36,577 bases of DNA from a virus. Location of the stretch: IMG/VR virus record IMGVR_UViG_3300037189_018064, positions 1-36,577 of that record, one strand, 5' to 3'. Both the position numbers and the translations under genes were made by a program. Positions within the stretch are counted from its first letter, which is position 1. The number at the start of each line of letters is the position of its first letter. Shown one piece after another: positions 12,501 through 17,253 of the stretch. The notes beneath the pieces were generated by a model, which had not been told where the DNA came from, did not search any database, and worked only from the letters and a program-made list of their open reading frames with translations.

Positions 12501-12917
12501 GATATAAATACAAATCAGTATGCGAAAGCCCTGATCCATATCGATTGGAGCGGTAGAGCTGGAGCTTACACTGGGGTAATGGTTAGGGTTAACCCAACCT
12601 CTGGTACTGGTTGGGGTATTTTCGACTATTCTTGGTACAAGTTTGAAATGACAGGCTATGGAACCATTCGCTGTACTAAGGTTATCGATCACACCCCTAT
12701 AGATATATGGAGTGGTAACTGGACTCTGAACGCAAACACTACGTATGAATTCTACCTGGAAATTATAGGTAATACACTCAAGGGCAAGATAGACGGAGTA
12801 GAGTTGTTCACTGTTAATGACTTTGATATCACAACGGGTAAACCTGGTATCACTTTGTATAACGAGACTGGTCAACAACAAACTACGATAGAATACTTTG
12901 AAGCTGGGAGCCTTTAG
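3537..12917 (+). CDS. Giant multidomain tail fibre (3126 aa) with GH18 and degenerate GH5 domains
   Basis: ATG follows GGGA by 4 nt. Residues 1-50 resemble the phage fibre adaptor that begins IKIRKDTAAQW and includes KIGNGVLTWNLLGY; residues about 54-92 are collagen-like Gly-X-Y. LamG-like repeats follow. A GH18 chitinase-like domain at about 5199-6040 carries the full DGLDWDLE motif (5532-5555, catalytic Glu residue 673). A GH5-like domain at about 6080-7870 keeps the acid/base Glu (7257-7259, in LGES) but has Ala at 7563-7565 where its paralogues have the nucleophile Glu. At least three modules are inserted within other domains (6316-7033, 8425-9175, 10085-11215). The last repeats are joined by a Gly/Thr/Pro linker, and the C-terminal beta-sandwich closely resembles one inside the 17254 gene. 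Likely a long virion adhesin with chitin- or peptidoglycan-sugar-cleaving ability. Its stop is TAG; readthrough would add 13 residues before TGA. Confidence 0.9.
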   Translation: MASRIKIRKDTAAQWTAINPVLANGEMGIELGNPPRAKIGNGVLTWNLLGYIEGPTGLTGLTGVVGERGATGAQGAAGINGTPGTHGTNATYILAGNQPPTASVGKTGDFFVDRVSKVLWGPKQVGGWPASGKSIAPSTTPVGNANINTGTGAPIGADGSPWPSPWITTETSSSGIQDWNSGKLRLVSPSAGGESSSAYANLTKSNIFIKYNFSLSSVVDANAQFLFRASSNLNVGFALNYNPATSTIDFIQKSNSIETVLFTSAFNFVADQSITTDIYLIGNRMLAKTYPSGQVQPTVLTFDFDVSSALYNDQTRVAFKITGNAKTMYLSSFISSEVPVGIEPTPTITLSQNFNSVTSAAAAGFVATAGSFAIASQGLRSNVASNSIGYYSYDLSSNNTFVQAKFIFGTSGTNVTAGLNGRVSSNKNSYYRFTTSAGLGTVKLSYVSNGVVTDIDSYVANIQPNTEHVFRLECQNTSIRCYINNQIVISYNEATPGTTINPFTGITINPGAFTSNVTIDDYLIGTLSGTVVEGNSTLFTQDFNAVFTPNPTNDNKLPSRIMGGYYETGPVFPNNVPPTEMDDAYNVFFCAFATIGADGTATFSIAGNTIPKPQLIAYFAQVRAEGRPVIVSIGGWAGALSGLSSLAHQNQFFNTITPIIDEYGFDGLDWDLEHVDGSASDIPDGISVTGLASVSRRLKAKYGSRFLITMAPAVMNVTEYQQLAANLHATGELDLVMFQFYNMSYVATPAQIVTIIGEWIAAIGNGFTANKFIMGMMYTVGNFDSINYSQMVAWFNAVRIEYPTIRGVMLWSLQDGDLERNWEFANTFRPLVNPDLGSGIGNGVGVSTGQFHVNPEGSIVDPNGRFFIPTGGCTVSQPTGLNVNDSVWGTTSGAHSYANGNAWRAKAAGWNCTEITVPIPTAINGTTANIFTENFDGRGQTISNGTFVTSTNSFARIDQNIPPTGYVDWNGNYYTGLNQDGMPRFSTVSKTGTYSMRAGLVSQGEGVFGGSFYHYSMDTVEPIVYFDWWYRFDNVTAQAAQNGSTPGLWLARPNWSNFDTQTPRLSLDRNLNLSQGGAWGAYSMSPNTWYKMSSVINCPANKITTTIRDANGNWLDAIESNTGGVWGVGFIEFGALWCNMQHFTTTGYTYWDDVQMSTQPIGVGSSDPFTLQQSLEGLAQALDEWTAAGIVCIVTPTSAAIRGSNPTSWNASSLDSVRNIHNYVIANYKNNQYVWLETLGESFGPAGSDGSGQWTNWSNVSAACFNDAIAQGWNNMQVFLMAGYGDGIDVMANSTLYDNWFTARASTKLAFGWHNFGTETTLELMRSKTAAVKAKNIPLIITAFGQNWNDGLTGFGRTNTSEVFAVDFVRDYGAQAGYRTGGLAWQATGRHSTVTTTAIANGPWPGNYYSLRYCRNNARFRPWYDEGEALNEVGQLIATRGALGYSVIGGGPIEANGGGQSGGTNTATGSFLDYGFSYLTTSTPTAFTVTNGVVKVTANTTTPSAEAYATKDMASSDHWVEADVIVGSSTSNQFAGVIARVKTTAPYSYYKFEVADSSSQLKLSAFINGAEVRAWYAPYTLIPNTSVRLRMECVGTNTRCFANGTKVLDVVHEPDTNVPGNGGITSTANIAVETYEGKSQPITDGTLITSNNSIARVDAAIPATAFYVFDAPDQFNSQPNNEVLPQFDTAQKKNGTYSARFALERPPSFPTSWGASYFHYSIQNPAPVLYLNFWWRMDAAMANGITAGSEPNLIHVRSSFGGTQLTYLRVNTNRQLVWHRSVANTRSTGGIQYQINTWYKIETTMDAVAGTSRVIVKNEAGTILQDSSHVFDSVSSIGFAEWGAAWCSLANFAVRGHMWFDDVELSSAPIGVSAPSNTVPGTIIANTTKVGLNMGRASNAISTVSIDNFKAGNFVAGGGGGTPPPTPGAGEANSITQPFNTGATSSSVGFANFRGDFVVSGGVVKAATVNQDFDSYHTTTLTLSDHFVEADFIFGAADPSGSYFGVNARMSRTQQTWYGVEIEGNPGTLQLIKFINGIATLLGTWTTGWTANSTHKIRLECFGSSIKVYADTASVISVIDTSITGNVNVGIHGYAGSNVNSVTVDNFYAQIITGGSNPGTSVTIAEAFNSDPIPFTTRLNAGGFERGAGGVLSVTAATGTDHEAYHNTDIGSSDHWVEVDIVRGTTTTTTPGGGGSGASQATTARFFYGGTGVYNTLIADWDVQVHPRSAAIVQTLANGTNDRGLTTEAFGTSIVDYDPNGETYQLIIMNDSIYGGAYGGSGQWGFNNATYLYPTVKLQPGFQWPSGTDGAFAIRDWANDRCINLWIPSYDAANRRILAHWGGVFPANSDGNSMYPNYSPGPYQQTQQQNRSTGTGAVYGHTAIGVSAMQGMLLFDDLQRGVINHALNFATRMIAGPPQSPGTAFFYPATTNDGSEYGPDRVEAGARFQLTASDATINAISHPGQRMMARCLKDYGAFISDFAGAMMTYGSQRPKAGVPSEAALYTNYGWSLAGDGWNPMNEIPWSQARILIPGPNAPFMTQSSATVFNPTPITTTTPVTDPLGSIFGVHARMSTSTKTSYSAVSANGGAVMLYKHINGVSTQLGSWTTGWAVAGNHKIRLQCVGTTIKVFADGVEVISVTDSSIITGTRVGVRGAAGSVKGAILLDNFAAQSLGSTNTTTPAPSGTGGGATPPTGSILSDTFDSLLNFTIIDGAAQLVSGRLGVTSLNADTIAQHKTDMGVVNHYVEADCVIGSADTGTYWAVLARMSATGRSFYAAETVGDRQRVAIVKVINGVKSSLGEYITGWPLNSTRKIGLQVNGSTITLYTDGAARLTVTDNALTAETLVGIRIMSSSSTSAMLFDNFRATTLSSTPSTGGNTSGGGGTTTPPPSGGGGTTTPPPTGGGGTTPPPPPPHPPPTGGGGTNVNQGFFSTSFNADGGASANGMADTPPNGLHEYNVPLVVSGGVAYPRDWAQGYGDCVAFPAQNDINTNQYAKALIHIDWSGRAGAYTGVMVRVNPTSGTGWGIFDYSWYKFEMTGYGTIRCTKVIDHTPIDIWSGNWTLNANTTYEFYLEIIGNTLKGKIDGVELFTVNDFDITTGKPGITLYNETGQQQTTIEYFEAGSL
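6316..7033 (+). other. GC-rich jelly-roll module inserted in the GH5-like domain
   Basis: Within the 3537-12917 gene, the GH5-like fold is interrupted after its first strand-helix region by about 240 residues of a concanavalin-like jelly roll (landmarks IYFDWWYRF-type strand, NTWYKM, YWDDVQMS). Sampled 60-base lines between 6421 and 6720 are about 60-68% GC, against 47-48% in flanking lines. A paralogous module sits at 8425-9175 in the same gene at about 47% GC. The insertion is visible by comparison with the uninterrupted GH5 domain at 2550-3525. Function of the module is unknown; glycan binding is inferred. Confidence 0.7.
10085..11215 (+). other. Inserted beta-rich module resembling a bacterial secreted-protein family
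   Basis: About 375 residues interrupt a LamG-like repeat of the 3537-12917 gene between its DHWVEVDIVRG strand and its GVHARMSTS strand. The insert has a NDSIYGGAYGG segment, a VINHALNF segment and a GARFQL segment, an order I associate from memory with actinobacterial and other secreted proteins of unclear function. Its later part is GC-rich (sampled lines at 10441, 10981 and 11041 are 58-65% GC). A Thr/Gly linker marks each boundary. Function is unknown; a carbohydrate-related role is inferred only from context. Confidence 0.6.
12154..12312 (+). repeat. Gly/Thr/Pro linker with imperfect tandem DNA repeats
   Basis: Within the giant fibre gene, three imperfect units of about 30-33 bp each encode GGGGTTTPPP-type peptide, followed by a run of prolines (PPPPPPHPPP) and a final GGGG. 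The linker separates the last two beta-sandwich domains. Shorter linkers of the same style occur at about 1930-1970 and 9285-9330. Copy number is likely to change by slippage, altering fibre reach; that last point is inference. Confidence 0.75.
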
Positions 12918-12918
12918 T

Positions 12919-15195
12919 ATGGTAACGAGACTACAATTAATCTCTGGTTTCAGAGATGAGGCGTTCGCACCTGGAGTAAATCCAGGCGCTGCTGAGTTTA
13001 TCGTTTGGGGTAAGGATATCTATGATCCAAGTGGTAATAAGTTTATACCCGTTGGCATGAATGGTACTGCCGCTCCAGGTGGCAGTGGGCCACAGGGTTG
13101 GTTTGCTACTAATAACACATACGTTAATGGACATTCAGATATGTTTAGTTCAACCAACTTTGTGCATACTGATGTTTTTCATTACCAACCACTACCGCCT
13201 GCCAGACTGGTGGATACCAGGTTGAATGGCTCAACGGTAGACAACCTATACGAAGCGACAGGGCCGTTAATTCCGGGTTCTAAACACTTTCAGATAGCAG
13301 GCAGAGGTGGCGTGGCCGTAGACGCAGAAGCAGTTGTGCTTAATATCACCACTGAATCTTCATTTGAGGAAAGCTTTATTGTGATGTGGCCCGTTGGAGT
13401 AACGCACCCTCCCACTTCGATCATGAGGACTGAAGAGGATGTAACCAAGACTACAACAGTGATAATGCCGGTTGGTCCAACCGGAGCGATATCGATTTAC
13501 ACCCAAGTGGGCTCTACTGATATGACTATCGAGGCACTGGGATATTTCTCGAATGATCATGGATTTTATACCACTGATCAAGTGCGACTCTTAGACACGA
13601 GATTTGATTCACCGACTGTAGATAGCCAGTTTGAAGGTACGGGTAAGTATATCGCAGCTGAGACAAGGAATCTATCAGTACTGGGTAGAGGTGGGGTCCC
13701 GTCGACGGGTGTCTCTTCCGTAGTGCTAAACGTCACCGCTTATGATGCTAGCGTGGACACTTCAGTTAAAGTGTGGGCCGCGGGAAATGCTAAGCCCGCA
13801 AATGCTGACCTCTATGCTTCAACAAATACCACCAACTCCACGATGTGCATAGTTCCCATCGGCGCAAGTGGACAGGTGTCATTGGAAAACCTGGTTGGAA
13901 CTGTAGATATAACGGTGGATGTTCATGGTTATTTTCTCACTACAGAATCCGGTTATACATCTATTAATCAGATAAGATTGATGGATACAAGGGCAGGACA
14001 AGACACTGACGACAGACTCTATAATTCTGTCGGACAGCTAACTGCGAATGTGGCATATCCTATTCAGGTATGCGGTAGAATGGGTACGCCATTTGGAGCT
14101 ACGGCAGCAGTATTGAAGGTAACAGCATTCAACTCGGTTGAGGATGGTAGTTTAATCTTATGGGGCGATGGTATAGCTCCTGACATATCACAAGTTAGAT
14201 TTACTGATGGTAAAACTACGTCTAATACAACGATAGTTCCATTAAGTTCTCTTGGCTTTGTGCATTTGAAGTCGAGTAAAGCCGTTGATGTTGCAGTCGA
14301 CATTGTAGGCTGGCTCCCAGCGGGTAAGATGGGTTGGGGTTGCAACTTTTTGAAGTTAAACGTATGGGATCCGCCATCCAGTTATACCTCTCAGGATATA
14401 ATAGAGGGCATTTACGCAGCGGCAGATGAGTATACTTCGAAGGGAGTAGTCGTATGTGCATCGAACTACTCTTATTCAGCGGACTATACCAATGCCAAAA
14501 ATCCAAGAGGGATGCCTTCTTACGATGATCTCTATGCAGATCCATTTTTCGTGTCTCTTTTTGAAGGCTGGATAAATAGATACAAGAATAATCCAAGAGC
14601 ATGGTTGTATCCATTAAGTCAACCATGGAGAAGTGACAACCTATCTGGGTGGGATGCGACTGGAACAGCTTTATTTAACCGAGCAAGATCACTTGGTTGG
14701 ACTGGTGTATTTGTATGGGACTTGCCACACTGGGGTCTCGGTTTGGATTTGGTAGCTACTACTACTATCTGTGAAGACTTTCTAAAAGATAAAAAGAATG
14801 CAGTATTAGGATGGCATCACTACAACAATGGTAGTTATGAAAACAAAACTAAGTTGGCGCAAACCGCTGCGGATAAAGATATACCGATTATCATAAGCGA
14901 AGTGGGTAATAGAGTTAATTACTCTCCGGATCAAATGATAGAAAAAACTGGAGAAGACATTTCTGTTGACTGGTGTAGGGATAACGCTTTTAACTTTGGG
15001 TTAGGATTTGTTGCCTGGCAAGGTACTGGAAATATCAGTAATGAGTATGTTTTAGGGGACTCGAAAGGTACAAGCTTCTATCAAATCAGAGAAGCTTCAA
15101 CAGATGGTCTTGTATCTACACCAACGTTAAGCCCATTGGGGGTTGCGCTCCGTAAGGTGTCCAACGATTTAATGGTTTATTCCAGATTCAGATAA
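12919..15195 (+). CDS. Tail fibre: GH5-like domain split by three RLLDTR-type repeats
   Basis: I choose the ATG at 12919, 1 nt after the TAG of the previous gene, with GGGAG 8 nt upstream; a TTG at 12898 in the same frame lies inside that gene. The product (758 aa) starts with the DPSGNKFIPVGMNG strand of the GH5-like fold. It is then interrupted by about 380 residues of three repeats (RLVDTR, RLLDTR, RLMDTR) and resumes at GWGCNFLKLNVW. The acid/base position is Gln (LSQPW, codon 14620-14622) whereas paralogues have LNEP; the nucleophile Glu (SEVG, 14899-14901) is kept. Retaining hydrolysis is therefore probably lost, and a glycan-binding role is inferred. RLLDTR-type repeats are typical of actinobacterial secreted proteins, which hints at the host. 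Confidence 0.85.
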   Translation: MVTRLQLISGFRDEAFAPGVNPGAAEFIVWGKDIYDPSGNKFIPVGMNGTAAPGGSGPQGWFATNNTYVNGHSDMFSSTNFVHTDVFHYQPLPPARLVDTRLNGSTVDNLYEATGPLIPGSKHFQIAGRGGVAVDAEAVVLNITTESSFEESFIVMWPVGVTHPPTSIMRTEEDVTKTTTVIMPVGPTGAISIYTQVGSTDMTIEALGYFSNDHGFYTTDQVRLLDTRFDSPTVDSQFEGTGKYIAAETRNLSVLGRGGVPSTGVSSVVLNVTAYDASVDTSVKVWAAGNAKPANADLYASTNTTNSTMCIVPIGASGQVSLENLVGTVDITVDVHGYFLTTESGYTSINQIRLMDTRAGQDTDDRLYNSVGQLTANVAYPIQVCGRMGTPFGATAAVLKVTAFNSVEDGSLILWGDGIAPDISQVRFTDGKTTSNTTIVPLSSLGFVHLKSSKAVDVAVDIVGWLPAGKMGWGCNFLKLNVWDPPSSYTSQDIIEGIYAAADEYTSKGVVVCASNYSYSADYTNAKNPRGMPSYDDLYADPFFVSLFEGWINRYKNNPRAWLYPLSQPWRSDNLSGWDATGTALFNRARSLGWTGVFVWDLPHWGLGLDLVATTTICEDFLKDKKNAVLGWHHYNNGSYENKTKLAQTAADKDIPIIISEVGNRVNYSPDQMIEKTGEDISVDWCRDNAFNFGLGFVAWQGTGNISNEYVLGDSKGTSFYQIREASTDGLVSTPTLSPLGVALRKVSNDLMVYSRFR
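13190..14320 (+). repeat. Three RLLDTR-type protein repeats
   Basis: The repeats begin near 13204, 13585 and 13975 (period 381-390 bp, about 127-130 aa). Each has R-L-x-D-T-R, then a GRGGV/GRMG segment, VVLN(I/V)T or VLKVTA, and an ending such as GYF or GW. They diverge considerably at the DNA level, so the duplication is old or the module was acquired already repeated. They sit as one block in an early loop of the surrounding GH5-like fold. Confidence 0.8.
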
Positions 15196-15236
15196 TAAAC
15201 GATTACTATATCTTTAGTTGATCAAGGAGTGATGTT

Positions 15237-16886
15237 TTGAGCTACAAAATCCTTTTTAGAAGAGGCACAGACACAGAATGGTCTAGTAGCAATCCTATTT
15301 TAACCTATGGTGAAGTGGGATGCGAAATGGGCGCGTCCCCACAGCTGAAGGTTGGAGATGGAATGACGCCTTGGAACGACCTACCATATGCCGGTAGTGG
15401 TATTGGGGTTGTTCCTGGTGGAGACGCCGGAGCTGTTTTGACTAAGGATTCATCCACAAACTATGACACTTCTTGGGTATCAAGAGTTTCCTTAGCGGAA
15501 GATGAGTCGTTCAGTGAAAGATTTGAATACAAAGTCGCCATAGACGTTAGAGACCATGGCGCTCTTTTCGATGGGGTAACTGACGATTCCACAGCAATCC
15601 AAGCAGCGATTACTGCTGCTGCAGTTTCGGGTGGGATAGTGAGAATGCCCGCTGGAACTGCAATAATTTCTACTGCAATGATCTTAAGAACCAACGTCGT
15701 CATTCAAGGTGCTGGCCTCAATCTTACTACGATCAAGCTGTCCCCCAATGCTAACTGCGCAGCATTCGAGACCGAAGATTTTGCCACCCTAAATGCTGGC
15801 AACACTATAGCCGGTCCTCATTCCTTTGCCGTAAGAGACCTGACCATTGATGGAAATAAGATCTATAACGTTACAAGTTATGGACTTAAAATCTACGGTT
15901 ATGGATTTGAACTTTCAAGACTAAGAATTACTGAATGTGACAACCAGGGTATATACAGCAAGTGGTCCAGCGAATTGGGCGAAGCTCTTCCTAATGATAT
16001 GATGGCCTCGATCACCGATGTACAGGTACACAACTGCCTTGGTGACGGTATCCAGTGGCATGGCCCTCACGACTCGGTCTTCGTCAACTGCTACACGTAT
16101 CGTAATGCACGTGGGATCGTTGTAGAAACAAACGGTAATGGAAGTACTTTCTTCGGCTGCCACTCTTACGGTATCGGACAGCAATGGGGAGCTTATCTAA
16201 ACACTACCGGATGCGTACTTGTTGGATGCACCATCGAAGGTGGTGGTCTAAGTAGCTCTGATGGTGGTCAGGTATATATCGGCGCAAACGATGTGAGTAT
16301 CTTCGGAGGCCAGATCTATTCAGCTGGGGTAGGAACTCCAGCGAATAACGTAAGAGGAATCGTGATTGGTACGGCTTCACCAATTTCAGGTACACACATC
16401 GAGACAAAGATCTCTAACTGTGCAGCGGGCGCTTTGGTTCTAACCAATGATGGTGGTGGTTATTATTCTGGTTTGGTCTATCAAACTACAGGGGCATCAG
16501 TAACTGGAACTCTACACGTTGACTCTAATCTCTTGATGAACGTCAATGGTGGAGCGACATATATAGGATCTCAGATAAATGGTGGCACTTTTAAAGTTGA
16601 GAAGCTTTTTGTCCCTATTAGCAATGGTGGATTTGCTGCTATGGGTACCGCTACCCTGGTCGCTGGTAAGGCTCAAGTGTTTACGGGAGCAATCACTGCA
16701 AATAGTTACATCTTTGTCACGCCGACAAACCCAGGTGGTACCGTTGGTACCCTAGTGGCGAAGAATATTGGTGGTACTGATAGATCAGCTGGTAACTGGT
16801 TCTTCGTTTCTTCAATGACAAGTGCTGGTGCAGTGCAGACCTTAGATACTTCTACATTTAATTGGCTCCTTATTGAAGGTTCATGA
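15237..16886 (+). CDS. Tail spike with pectate-lyase-like beta-helix
   Basis: The start is TTG: AAGGAG at 15224-15229 lies 7 nt upstream, and the nearby ATG (15231 region) is followed at once by TGA in another frame. The N-terminus (YKILFRRGTDTEW, then KVGDGMTPWNDLPY) is the same adaptor type as the giant fibre, suggesting that both attach to the same virion structure. From about residue 100, VRDHGALFDGVTDDSTAIQ is the classic opening of the pectate lyase superfamily right-handed beta-helix, followed by helix coils with GNKIY and CHSYG-type turns. The C-terminal 90 residues form a separate small domain. The product is most likely a spike that binds or degrades polysaccharide; no catalytic residues can be assigned by eye. 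It ends with TGA. Confidence 0.87.
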   Translation: MSYKILFRRGTDTEWSSSNPILTYGEVGCEMGASPQLKVGDGMTPWNDLPYAGSGIGVVPGGDAGAVLTKDSSTNYDTSWVSRVSLAEDESFSERFEYKVAIDVRDHGALFDGVTDDSTAIQAAITAAAVSGGIVRMPAGTAIISTAMILRTNVVIQGAGLNLTTIKLSPNANCAAFETEDFATLNAGNTIAGPHSFAVRDLTIDGNKIYNVTSYGLKIYGYGFELSRLRITECDNQGIYSKWSSELGEALPNDMMASITDVQVHNCLGDGIQWHGPHDSVFVNCYTYRNARGIVVETNGNGSTFFGCHSYGIGQQWGAYLNTTGCVLVGCTIEGGGLSSSDGGQVYIGANDVSIFGGQIYSAGVGTPANNVRGIVIGTASPISGTHIETKISNCAAGALVLTNDGGGYYSGLVYQTTGASVTGTLHVDSNLLMNVNGGATYIGSQINGGTFKVEKLFVPISNGGFAAMGTATLVAGKAQVFTGAITANSYIFVTPTNPGGTVGTLVAKNIGGTDRSAGNWFFVSSMTSAGAVQTLDTSTFNWLLIEGS

Positions 16887-16936
16887 TTCTAGTCGGTTAC
16901 TACTGTAGGTGTTAAAAACTATTTACAGGAGTAATC

Positions 16937-17146
16937 ATGGCCGAAATGATTCACGAAGTAGTGAGAGCCGGTGACGGTTTTCTTAGGATTGCGGGCAGAC
17001 TTGCCCCAGTTGGGATAACTCCTACGCAAAAAGCAGCCTTCGCTAAGGCAATCGCTACAGCCAATGGCCTTACGCTAACCTCTACGATCTACGTAGGACA
17101 GATTTTACACGTAGATCCAGCAACCATTCCCAGTCTGGTAGCCTAG
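16937..17146 (+). CDS. Stand-alone LysM-like protein (69 aa)
   Basis: ATG follows AGGAG (16927-16931) by 5 nt. The whole protein is one LysM-like domain: HEVVRAGDGFLRIAGRL, a Thr/Gln-rich helix, an IATANGLT segment and VGQILHVD. It closely matches residues 1-65 of the next gene, including the closing DPATIPSLVA / DEATIPSVIA, so it looks like a duplicated N-terminus standing alone. LysM domains bind N-acetylglucosamine-containing glycans such as peptidoglycan or chitin. There is no signal peptide. It may be a small virion component or decoy. The stop is TAG, with TAA two codons later, so readthrough would add only one further residue beyond the amber position. Confidence 0.75.
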   Translation: MAEMIHEVVRAGDGFLRIAGRLAPVGITPTQKAAFAKAIATANGLTLTSTIYVGQILHVDPATIPSLVA

Positions 17147-17171
17147 AATTAAAAATAAGTTGGCTAAGGAA

Positions 17172-17200
17172 TTTACAATAGGGACCAAATAGGGTATAAT
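17172..17200 (+). promoter_or_regulatory. Sigma-70-type promoter for the LysM-FN3-GH5 fibre gene
   Basis: TTTACA at 17172-17177 and a perfect TATAAT at 17195-17200 are separated by 17 nt. The predicted start of transcription is near 17207, about 47 nt before the ATG at 17254. It gives the 17254 gene its own transcript in addition to readthrough from upstream fibre genes. Confidence 0.7.
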
Positions 17201-17253
17201 GCTATTGGTGGCGGACCACTAACAGAAGTCAATTGACCATCACAGGAGTATAA

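Noticed and set aside
12147-12881. 244-aa minus-strand frame opposite the fibre linker and last domain
   Set aside because: The C-terminal half is a shadow of the Gly/Thr/Pro repeat and the rest lacks any domain; the plus strand is continuous coding sequence.
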